Source: an uncultured Collinsella sp. (GTDB lineage Bacteria; Actinomycetota; Coriobacteriia; Coriobacteriales; Coriobacteriaceae). From it: a DNA stretch of 14,483 nt. The stretch covers positions 1 through 14,483 of the forward strand of contig CABUVB010000027.1 in NCBI GenBank assembly GCA_902494815.1, written 5' to 3'. Positions within the stretch are counted from its first letter, which is position 1; every line of letters starts with the position of its first letter. Made by a program: the position numbers and the translations under genes. This document shows positions 5,827 to 12,407 of this stretch, piece after piece. The notes under the pieces are model-generated. The model was given only the letters and a program-made list of their open reading frames with translations, had not been told where the DNA came from and searched no databases.

Positions 5827-7332
5827 GTGGGGCACGAGCGTCACACCTATATCTGCATCGACCTCAAGACGTTTTATGCCAGCGTCGAGTGCGTCGATCG
5901 TGGGCTCGACCCGCTCACTACGTGCCTGGTCGTTGCCGACGAATCGCGCGGGCGCACGACCATCTGCCTCGCCATCACACAGGCCATGAAGGACCTCGGG
6001 ATACACAACCGCTGCCGTCTGTTCGAGATTCCCGACGGTATCGACTACATCAAGGCCATACCGCGCATGCAGCACTACATGGAGGTGTCGGCGCAAATTT
6101 ACGGTATCTATCTGGAATACGTGAGTCCGCAAGACGTGCACGTCTACTCCATCGACGAATGCTTTATCGACGTGACACCCTATCTGGACCTCTATCACAC
6201 CGACGCTGAAGGCTTCGCCTGCATGTTGCGCGACGAGGTCCTGGCGCGCACCGGCATCACGGCAACGGTTGGCATCGGCCCCAACCTATTCCAGGCCAAG
6301 GTGGCACTCGACATTACCGCCAAGCACGTACCCAGCCGCATCGGCAAACTCGACGACGAGACCTTTCGCAAGGAGATCTGGCCCCATCGCCCCATCACCG
6401 ACATCTGGGGCATCGGGCCCGGCGTGGCAGCACGACTCGAAAAGTACGGGGTATACGACCTGATGGGCGTCGCCGCACTCGACGAGAACCTGCTCTACGA
6501 CGAACTCGGCGTCAATGCCGAATATCTCATCGACCACGCCTTCGGACGCGAGCCGACAACCATCGCCGATATCCAAGCCTATCGCCCGCAAGCAACTTCG
6601 ACCACCACAGGACAGGTGCTCTCGAAGGGTTATGCCTACGAGCAGGCCTACACCGTCTTGCGCGAGATGGTCGACAACGCTGTGCTGGACTTGGTCGATA
6701 AGCACGTGGTCTGCAACAGCATCTCGCTCTTTGTAGGCTACGCGAGCGAGCACGCCGACATACGCCGCCTCGACGCCAGCGGCACAGCGCAATATGTAGA
6801 CGGATGCGGGCATTTGCGTTCGAGCACGTCGAGCATCGAACCCGCCGCAACCGACGGCCCCGAGCTCGCGTCCCGCGCGCCCAAGCCCATCCAACGCGAC
6901 GACGAACGCCGACGTTTGGTGCGAGAGGCACAGGCGATTGACGGCATCTTTGTGGGCGAACACGGCGGCAAGCCGCGTGGTGGCTATGCCGCGCTCTTTG
7001 CGCACTCCAACGCCTCGCGCAAGCTGCCCGAGCGCACCAATTCGTTTAAGAAGATCATGGGCTATTTCGATGAGCTCTGGGCGCAGACTGTCGATCCCAA
7101 ACGACCGATCAAGCGCATCAACCTGGGATTTGGCAACCTCATGCCCGAGGAATTTGCCACTATCGACCTGTTCAGCGATGTTAAGGCCGATGAGCGCGAG
7201 CGCGACCTGGCGCGCGCCGTCCTGGCCGTGAAGGGCAAGTACGGCAAGAACGCGCTCGTCAAGGGATTAAGCTTCACCGCCGGCGCCACCGCACGCGAAC
7301 GCAACGATCAGGTAGGAGGACATCGTGCCTAA
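5827..7332 (+). CDS. Y-family DNA polymerase (DinB/UmuC type)
   Basis: A 501-residue translesion DNA polymerase that copies past damaged bases. The first catalytic Asp lies in YICIDLKTFYASVEC (Asp12) and the second acidic pair in HVYSIDECFIDV (SIDE at residues 108-111). The thumb/HhH segment ITDIWGIGPGVAARLEKYGV follows, and the C-terminal GKYGKNALVKG...GATARERNDQVGGH block is typical of the long form found in Firmicutes and Actinobacteria. The GTG at 5827 is chosen because GGAGG (5818-5822) precedes it by four bases and because the promoter and SOS boxes occupy the DNA further upstream. The little finger region holds a variable linker near residues 330-365. Its last eight bases overlap the yolD-like gene, so the two are translationally coupled and SOS-controlled together. 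Confidence 0.94.
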   Translation: MGHERHTYICIDLKTFYASVECVDRGLDPLTTCLVVADESRGRTTICLAITQAMKDLGIHNRCRLFEIPDGIDYIKAIPRMQHYMEVSAQIYGIYLEYVSPQDVHVYSIDECFIDVTPYLDLYHTDAEGFACMLRDEVLARTGITATVGIGPNLFQAKVALDITAKHVPSRIGKLDDETFRKEIWPHRPITDIWGIGPGVAARLEKYGVYDLMGVAALDENLLYDELGVNAEYLIDHAFGREPTTIADIQAYRPQATSTTTGQVLSKGYAYEQAYTVLREMVDNAVLDLVDKHVVCNSISLFVGYASEHADIRRLDASGTAQYVDGCGHLRSSTSSIEPAATDGPELASRAPKPIQRDDERRRLVREAQAIDGIFVGEHGGKPRGGYAALFAHSNASRKLPERTNSFKKIMGYFDELWAQTVDPKRPIKRINLGFGNLMPEEFATIDLFSDVKADERERDLARAVLAVKGKYGKNALVKGLSFTAGATARERNDQVGGHRA

Positions 7333-7750
7333 GTCCCAACAACAGCCGATGCGGCCACCGACGCCTTTTGAACGTCTAGTGGACCCCGAGGGAAGACGTC
7401 GATCCGCCGACCCCAAGCTCACCGCCAACGGCGCCGTCCGCGCCGGCCGTGCCGCACAGTTTATGCCCTTTGCCGCCCTCACGGGATACTACGAGCTCGT
7501 GCGCAAGCAGGAGATCACCGCCGAGCCAAAATGCGAACTCACAGAAGAAAAAGCCCTCGAGCTTTCGCAAAAGCTCGAGGGCCTCAAACGCGGCGACCTA
7601 GTGCGCGTCACCTATTACGATACATACGGCTATCGTAGCCGCACCGGCATTCTCGACGAAGTGCTACCCGCGTTCAAGCTGCTCAAACTCAGGGATATCG
7701 CCATCGACTTCGACGATATCCAAAACATCGAGCTGCGCGGACGCGCCTAG
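7325..7750 (+). CDS. YolD-like protein
   Basis: A 141-residue small protein of the YolD family, which regularly follows Y-family polymerase genes in Gram-positives and is thought to act with the polymerase. The hallmark is RAAQFMPFAALTGYYELV (about residues 42-59), followed by a charged helical segment and a C-terminal beta part with VRVTYYDTYGYRSRTGILDEV. The GTG start at 7325 is preceded by GTAGGAGG (7312-7319) and overlaps the polymerase stop. The TAG stop at 7748-7750 overlaps the stop codon of the convergent surface-protein gene within the shared CTAG. The coding sequence contains a perfect hairpin that functions on the other strand (7543-7582). Confidence 0.88.
   Translation: MPKSQQQPMRPPTPFERLVDPEGRRRSADPKLTANGAVRAGRAAQFMPFAALTGYYELVRKQEITAEPKCELTEEKALELSQKLEGLKRGDLVRVTYYDTYGYRSRTGILDEVLPAFKLLKLRDIAIDFDDIQNIELRGRA
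7543..7582 (-). terminator. Intrinsic terminator embedded in the yolD-like gene
   Basis: A perfect 13-bp stem (7553-7565 against 7570-7582) closes the four-base loop CGCA. On the minus strand it is followed at once by TTTTTCTTCT (complement of 7543-7552). This is a textbook intrinsic terminator for the surface-protein transcript, about 165 bases beyond that gene's stop. On the plus strand it encodes part of EEKALELSQKLEGLK and has no T-run after it. Confidence 0.85.
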
Positions 7751-10272
7751 CGACAAGAACGCTTGCGCAAGACGAGGGCAATGCCAAGCACTGCGGCAGC
7801 TGCAACCAGCAATCCCAAGACCAGCGTGAGGGTCGAGTCGCCAGCGTGAGGCAGCGAGCCGTCCTTCGGAGTCTTCTTAGTGGCCGTCGTGACGGTGGTC
7901 GTGGTGCTGCTCGACTGGTCGTTGCCGCCCGTCTGGCTGCCACCAGGCTGATCGCCGCCACCCGGCTGCGAAGGATTGGTGGGTTCCGTCGGATCCGGAG
8001 TACCGGGATCAATCGGATTCTCCGAATTCTCCTTGCGCTGGATCCAAACCTGGCAGCCATAGAACGGGTTGGCGGTACCAAGGCACAGACCCTGGTTGGT
8101 CACCGCAAAGGTGCGCAGACCATGGTTATACGGATCGTTAAAGCCATTGGTCGTCAGCGTCGTAAAGTTCACGCCGTCCTCGGTCACATACATATCAAAG
8201 CCGCGCTCGGCATCGCGAAGGTAATACATGCACGTAAGCACGCTCTTCAGCTTCTTGAGGTTCTCCGCACTCAGCAGCTTATCGAGCGCATCCTGAATAT
8301 CGCCCGGCAGCTCGGTGCCATAGGCATCCTCGTACTGCTGCTTCAGGCTCTCATAGCTATCGAGCATGTCCTGATACTGATCGGCAAAAGACTTGAAGTA
8401 CGCGATCTCGCCATCGATCTTCTGGACATAAGCGGCGTCGTCCTCAACGTCCGCGGACATCGTCGCGGCCTGATCGCAAAGGTCGCCCGCGGCATCCTCC
8501 AGCGCATCGCTCAGATCGCCAAAACCCTTAGCAACCTCAATCTTTTCGTCATCAACCTCGGCAGCTTCGTTCGAATCATCGACCTCGACGGCCTCGTTTG
8601 AATCATCGTCCGCAAGCGTGTTCACGGGAACGATGGGGTCGTCAGGCGATTTCTTGTCGAGCAGGTGATCGAGCAGGTCCCTAAGGCGCTGAACCTGAGA
8701 GTCCCACTCCTCGGGCGTCATATCGATAATGTCGCCATTGGAGAACTGGCCGATCGGCTCAAGCAGGCTCGCGGTATCAAAGGTACCGATATACAGCTTG
8801 CCGTCGAACTTCTGCATGCGCCAAATGTACTGGTTCTCGTTTCGGCCAAAGCCCGAAGTCAGGCCGGAAATACCGCCCTCGGGGAACATGTCGGTGCGAT
8901 CGCCAACGACGAGCTCCATGTTCTCGTCCTTGTCCATGCGATAGATGTTAACCGACTGCTCAAGATTGGCATTCACAAACGAGCAGTCAACGCCGCCCAT
9001 GCTGCTCTTACCGCCCTCTTCGGTGTTGGATTTGTTGAACAGGATGCGCTCGAGGGCAATCTCCTCGTCGTTGTATTCACCGATATAGAGGTAGTCGTTG
9101 TAGACGATGAGGTTGGCAGCGCCAGAACGGGTACGGGCAGGATCGATGCCAAAGCAGTACTTTGCACCGTCCGTCTTCTGATCGCCGACAATGGGAGTCC
9201 ACGAATAACTGCCGTCGGCATTCTTGTCGCCACGGACCATGGCAAACGACTGCATGGAATTATCATCGGGAGCGTTCTCGGGCGTACCGGTGCAGATGGT
9301 CGCATAGAGATGGCCATTGTACGAGACCATATCCCAAATGGCGCCGCCGTAGATGCTGTCCTTATAGCGAATCGCCGGATAGCCAAACAGCGTCTCCGAG
9401 TTGGCAATCTCGGTGAAGCTGTCCTGGCCCTTCGAGGGGTCAGACGACGTCAGGATTGTCGACACAAAATTACCGTTCGCGTCTTTACCCACATTACTGA
9501 TGACGAGCTGGCCATCATGGACGCACATGCCGCGGATACCGGTAGAAATGCCCTGCTTGTAGGCAGCACCGTAATCCTGCATGCTCGAAAGGCCCTGATA
9601 GACAACTTTGTACTCATCCGTCTTAGGATCGATCTCGTATACAGCAGGCAGGCCGCCTTTGCCGCCATTGGTCCTGACGCTGCCGCAGAAATAGAGCTTA
9701 CCCTTATAGCTCACGGCATTGCGGAACAAAGGAGCGACGCCGTTGAGCGATTCAGAGAGTAGCAGCTTGGTCTCACCGGTCTTGGTATTGATCTTGACCA
9801 AGATGCCGCCGCTGTCCTTGTCGGCCGTGCCGTCCTCCTTCTGCTGTCCATAGAAGAAGGTACCGTTAAACATGGCCTCCAGCGTCAGGCGCATGGTTTC
9901 GACATCAAAGGAATCGCCCAGCGTGCTGTTCATGAGCGTCAGCGTGTTGCCCATCGCCGCATAGCAGGTGCCCACATAAAGCCAGTCACCATAGCTCGCA
10001 GCCGCCCAAGTGTAGCTCTGGCCGCGATCGCCTTCGTTGTTGGCCGTATTACCATCGGCGCCCGGAACGGCAACGGCACCGTTACCCTGGTAGTCGACGA
10101 TGCCATCCGGCTGCGACGTTCCTACCGTAGGATGCGAGAGCTTCTCAAAGGAATACCCATTTCCCGCATTGTAGGTAACGGCACCCGATGCGTCTTCGGC
10201 GTGCGCCGGCAGCGGCGATACCAAGATAGCGGCAAGCGCTGCCACCAAGCCAAGTGTTCCCACTCGTCTCAT
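7747..10272 (-). CDS. Cell-wall-anchored beta-propeller-like surface protein
   Basis: An 841-residue exported protein. A signal peptide (residues 1-25, ending PAHA) is followed by a region with repeated strand motifs of type Y/F-x-G-x-L-Y-x-G: YGDWLYVGT (94-102), YKGKLYFCGS (189-198), HDGQLVIS (252-259), YNGHLYATI (318-326), YNDYLYIGEY (391-400), FDGKLYIGTF (489-498) and NQGLCLGTANP (726-736). This suggests a seven-bladed propeller. Residues about 520-690 form an acidic, helical, partly coiled-coil insertion before the last blade. A Pro/Gly/Thr-rich wall-spanning linker (750-800) leads to LPHAG (807-811), a hydrophobic segment and RKRSCR, the layout of a sortase signal. Substrate or ligand is unknown. 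The ATG is preceded by GGGGAGG with about ten bases of spacing. Confidence 0.85.
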   Translation of the reverse strand: MRRVGTLGLVAALAAILVSPLPAHAEDASGAVTYNAGNGYSFEKLSHPTVGTSQPDGIVDYQGNGAVAVPGADGNTANNEGDRGQSYTWAAASYGDWLYVGTCYAAMGNTLTLMNSTLGDSFDVETMRLTLEAMFNGTFFYGQQKEDGTADKDSGGILVKINTKTGETKLLLSESLNGVAPLFRNAVSYKGKLYFCGSVRTNGGKGGLPAVYEIDPKTDEYKVVYQGLSSMQDYGAAYKQGISTGIRGMCVHDGQLVISNVGKDANGNFVSTILTSSDPSKGQDSFTEIANSETLFGYPAIRYKDSIYGGAIWDMVSYNGHLYATICTGTPENAPDDNSMQSFAMVRGDKNADGSYSWTPIVGDQKTDGAKYCFGIDPARTRSGAANLIVYNDYLYIGEYNDEEIALERILFNKSNTEEGGKSSMGGVDCSFVNANLEQSVNIYRMDKDENMELVVGDRTDMFPEGGISGLTSGFGRNENQYIWRMQKFDGKLYIGTFDTASLLEPIGQFSNGDIIDMTPEEWDSQVQRLRDLLDHLLDKKSPDDPIVPVNTLADDDSNEAVEVDDSNEAAEVDDEKIEVAKGFGDLSDALEDAAGDLCDQAATMSADVEDDAAYVQKIDGEIAYFKSFADQYQDMLDSYESLKQQYEDAYGTELPGDIQDALDKLLSAENLKKLKSVLTCMYYLRDAERGFDMYVTEDGVNFTTLTTNGFNDPYNHGLRTFAVTNQGLCLGTANPFYGCQVWIQRKENSENPIDPGTPDPTEPTNPSQPGGGDQPGGSQTGGNDQSSSTTTTVTTATKKTPKDGSLPHAGDSTLTLVLGLLVAAAAVLGIALVLRKRSCR
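8551..8608. repeat. 27-bp tandem duplication inside the surface-protein gene
   Basis: Two adjacent near-identical 27-bp units encode the acidic nine-residue repeat VDDSNEA(A/V)E around residues 556-575, at the start of the helical insertion. For example, 8563-8581 matches 8590-8608 at nearly every base. It may expand or contract between strains. Confidence 0.7.
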
Positions 10273-10362
10273 AAGGTTATAGCCTCCCCTGTCCTAAAGC
10301 CCAGTTTTAGCATTCTTCATTTCTGTCCACGGTTAATTGCAATCTGAGCACAGCAATAATCA

Positions 10363-10378
10363 GTGTATAAATATACAC
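10363..10378. promoter_or_regulatory. Perfect palindrome upstream of the surface-protein gene
   Basis: GTGTATA (10363-10369) and TATACAC (10372-10378) are exact inverse arms around AA. The site lies about 90 bases upstream of the surface-protein start in an AT-rich stretch. On the minus strand it fills the 17-base gap between TTACAG and GATTAT, a poor promoter match, so an operator role is only a candidate. Confidence 0.4.
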
Positions 10379-10458
10379 CTGTAATTTTTTGGACGGGTTC
10401 ATAGATGCTCGATTGGTAGCGAATTCCGCGCAAACCGTCACCAAACTCCACTTTTGCC

Positions 10459-10495
10459 GCATCTAAAGGTTATTTTTGCGCAAATTTTTGGATGC
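10459..10495. other. AT-rich imperfect hairpin behind the HMA gene
   Basis: GCATCTAAA (10459-10467) can pair with TTTGGATGC (10487-10495), with one G-T wobble, around a loop containing TTTGCGCAAA. It follows the minus-strand HMA gene by about 50 bases and may help end that transcript, but there is no adjacent T-run. The 272 bases from 10273 to 10544 otherwise contain no gene I can support. Confidence 0.3.
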
Positions 10496-10544
10496 CGATA
10501 GTCACAATGGGCAGGAGGCTGGTACCCACCGGAGAGGGCAACGC

Positions 10545-10928
10545 CTACATTTTCATAACGTAATAGCCCGCACCCCTCACCGCCGTCTCGAGTGTGTCGC
10601 GATCAACCGGGCGCTTCGAGCGTACGCGTGCCGTGTGGTCCGCATACGTTACCGTTGCCCACACGCCATCAAGCGTATTGAGGGCATTGGCTACGTTCTG
10701 AGCGCAGTCGTCACAGCTCATGCCGCCGATGAACAGCTCATCGCTATAGGGATAGTGCGACGCATCGGTATCCACCACAACAACCCTCTTGGCTTTCTTT
10801 CCGCTTGCGCCATCACTGCAGCAACTCTTCCCATGCGTCGACGCCGCAATACGGCGCAGCCCAAAGAACATACCAATAGCAATCACGCCCAGCACGATGA
10901 TATTTGCTGGGTTGAGCAAGTCGCTCAT
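10545..10928 (-). CDS. Membrane-anchored heavy-metal-associated (HMA) domain protein
   Basis: A 127-residue protein with an N-terminal membrane helix (residues 9-27, NIIVLGVIAIGMFFGLRRI), a short Cys-containing linker (KSCCSDG, 34-40) and a C-terminal HMA domain with the metal-binding loop MSCDDC (70-75). The HMA fold binds Cu(I), or sometimes Hg or Zn, through these two cysteines and passes it to partners. The helix plus CC linker resembles small FeoB-associated proteins, so this looks like a hybrid of the two types. The ATG at 10926-10928 (complement) follows GGAAGGGGAG closely; an in-frame start at 10982 would read through the operator and is rejected. A CsoR-like site lies about 30 bases upstream, pointing to copper control. 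The topology of the C-terminal domain cannot be settled from sequence alone. Confidence 0.85.
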   Translation of the reverse strand: MSDLLNPANIIVLGVIAIGMFFGLRRIAASTHGKSCCSDGASGKKAKRVVVVDTDASHYPYSDELFIGGMSCDDCAQNVANALNTLDGVWATVTYADHTARVRSKRPVDRDTLETAVRGAGYYVMKM

Positions 10929-10959
10929 ACGCTCCCCTTCCTTACGGTCCATTTCAGAG

Positions 10960-10976
10960 ATACCCCCGTGGGGTGT
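10960..10976. promoter_or_regulatory. CsoR-like copper operator
   Basis: ATACCCC (10960-10966) and GGGGTGT (10970-10976) are inverse arms with one mismatch around CGT. This matches the G/C-tract palindrome bound by CsoR-family copper-sensing repressors (ATACCCC-N3-GGGGTAT type). It sits 32-48 bases upstream of the HMA start codon, where it could cover the minus-strand start point. No csoR gene is in the window. Confidence 0.6.
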
Positions 10977-11038
10977 CCCCATCTTAACCCAAAATCATGT
11001 CGGTTCGGTCAATTAGTTTCCCTACTCAAACTTTTTTG

Positions 11039-11066
11039 TTGACCATGGCTTACTTTCGTGTATAAG
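11039..11066 (+). promoter_or_regulatory. Promoter of the DUF3793-flavodoxin operon
   Basis: TTGACC (11039-11044) and TATAAG (11061-11066) are 16 bases apart. The expected start point is near 11073, about 30 bases before the GTG at 11105. It is the best promoter match in this divergent region. Confidence 0.7.
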
Positions 11067-11081
11067 TTTTCCTAGGCTAAC
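11066..11081. promoter_or_regulatory. DtxR/IdeR-like palindrome at the start point
   Basis: GTTTTCCTAGGCTAAC reads the same as its reverse complement at 12 of 16 positions. The segment TAGGCTAAC equals the core of the actinobacterial iron box (TTAGGTTAGSCTAACCTAA), although the outer arms do not match. It overlaps the end of the -10 box and the expected start of transcription, where an iron-loaded repressor would block expression. Assignment is by motif and context only. Confidence 0.45.
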
Positions 11082-11104
11082 AGTTTAGATCCGTAAGGAG
11101 CACC

Positions 11105-11809
11105 GTGACCCGAACCATAGACATTCCAACGTTTCAGGCAGCGGTCGTGCGCAACTGCTCTCCCACGCTCGCGGGCATCAAGCCGGCATCGCTCTTTACC
11201 TATCCCGGCGTCTACGCCCATCAGGATGGTTCGGACGCGACCGCGTCAATCGCAGAACGCCGAGCACGCCTGCTCAACGTTATCGCCCAGTGCAACCGCG
11301 AGCTTAACTCGCTCGGCATTCATCTGAGCGTTTTGGTCTGGCGCCCCTGCGGGGCGCTCGTATACGCATATCGGCCCAATAGCCTCGCCACTTACCTTGC
11401 TGACCCGCGCGCCAAAACGGCACTCGCCAAGGAGGGCTACGACACCGGCAACCTCTCGGCATGTCTTGTGCACCTGGCATCGCGCATCACGCTCGCAAGC
11501 AATAACGCCGCGGAATGCGCATGCGGCCAAACCCGATGCGCATTGGACCATCAAGCACGCTACGACAACTGCTGCACCTGCGAGTTTCCACACGAAATTG
11601 GCTACTTCCTGGGGTATCCCTACGACGACGTGCACGAGTTCATCGCCCAACGTGGCGAGAACTACAAGATCTTTGGAGCCTGGAAGGTCTATACGAATGC
11701 CGAGCAGGCGCTTGCGACGTTTGATGCGTACCGTGCCTGCACCCAACACCTCACCTTTATCTATCAGCAGGGCTGCAGCTTGGCGCAACTTGCCCAGGCG
11801 ACCCGATAG
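11105..11809 (+). CDS. DUF3793 family protein
   Basis: A 234-residue soluble protein recognised as DUF3793 by CSPTLAGIKPASLF (residues 18-31), the central LGIHLSVLVWR strand and FPHEIGYFLGYPYDDVHEFI (161-180), followed by KIFGAWKVY. The biochemical function is unknown. The family is commonly found beside flavodoxin and iron-uptake genes, which fits the flavodoxin gene 46 bases downstream. Residues 136-160 carry a Cys cluster (Cys138, 140, 145, 156, 157, 159) that could bind a metal or an Fe-S centre. The GTG start is supported by AAGGAG (11095-11100), four bases upstream. Confidence 0.85.
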   Translation: MTRTIDIPTFQAAVVRNCSPTLAGIKPASLFTYPGVYAHQDGSDATASIAERRARLLNVIAQCNRELNSLGIHLSVLVWRPCGALVYAYRPNSLATYLADPRAKTALAKEGYDTGNLSACLVHLASRITLASNNAAECACGQTRCALDHQARYDNCCTCEFPHEIGYFLGYPYDDVHEFIAQRGENYKIFGAWKVYTNAEQALATFDAYRACTQHLTFIYQQGCSLAQLAQATR

Positions 11810-11855
11810 AACGTACAAACCGCGGCCGCACGCCGCACAACCGAAAGGACTCAAT

Positions 11856-12275
11856 ATGAGCAAGATCGCAGTCGTCTACTGGAGCGGCACAGGCAACACC
11901 GAGGCCATGGCAAACCTCGTCGCCGAGGGCGCGACGTCAGCCGGAGCCGAGGCCGCAGTCATCCCCTGCGCCGACTTCTCTGCCGACAAGGCCACCAACT
12001 ATGATGCCATCGCCTTCGGCTGCCCCGCCATGGGCTCCGAGGAGCTTGAATACGATGAGTTCCAGCCCATGTGGGATGAGGTCAAGGAAGCCCTCGGCGA
12101 CAAGAAGGTCATCCTCTTTGGTTCCTATTCGTGGGCCGAGGGCGAGTGGATGGACAACTGGAAGGCGGACGCCGAGGAGGCGGGCGTCAACGTCGTCGAT
12201 TCCGTCATCTGCTACGATGCGCCCGACGATGAGGGCGAGGCGGCCTGCAAAGCCCTGGGAGCGGAGCTGGCCTAA
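11856..12275 (+). CDS. Flavodoxin
   Basis: A 139-residue short-chain flavodoxin, a small FMN-binding electron carrier that replaces ferredoxin when iron is scarce. The FMN phosphate loop is SGTGNTEAM (residues 10-18) after the first beta strand IAVVYW. The FMN ring-binding loops lie near FGCPAMGSEELEY and GSYSWAEGEWMDNW, whose Trp and Tyr are usual stacking residues. The ATG at 11856 follows GAAAGGA, with the in-frame upstream extension rejected because it overlaps DUF3793 in another frame. Cotranscription with DUF3793 from the promoter at 11039 is likely, with iron-dependent control suggested by the palindrome there. Confidence 0.95.
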   Translation: MSKIAVVYWSGTGNTEAMANLVAEGATSAGAEAAVIPCADFSADKATNYDAIAFGCPAMGSEELEYDEFQPMWDEVKEALGDKKVILFGSYSWAEGEWMDNWKADAEEAGVNVVDSVICYDAPDDEGEAACKALGAELA

Positions 12276-12346
12276 CGAAGCCGTCAGAAAGTCGCAAAGC
12301 AACTGACAGCCGAGCATTGCACAACAACAGTCGTTCACGCCCAAAC

Positions 12347-12383
12347 AAAAACGGGGGCCGGATACTATCCGGTCCCCGTTTGC
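12347..12383. terminator. Bidirectional terminator between flavodoxin and the ABC operon
   Basis: A 12-bp stem with one G-T wobble (12351-12362 against 12368-12379) closes a five-base loop. A run of A before it gives TTTTTGTTT on the minus strand, ending the ABC transcript. GTTTGC after it is a weaker tail for the flavodoxin transcript. It lies between the convergent stop codons. Confidence 0.85.
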
Positions 12384-12407
12384 TATATCGACAACTTCGA
12401 CGCGCCG

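Noticed and set aside
8665..9762. A 365-codon plus-strand open frame opposite the surface-protein gene
   Set aside because: Shadow of a gene with clear signal peptide, repeats and sorting signal on the other strand.
10497..10545. Possible riboswitch-like leader near GGTACCCACCGGAGAGGG
   Set aside because: Short complementary segments exist, but they lie downstream of the HMA gene rather than ahead of a start codon and match no riboswitch class I know.
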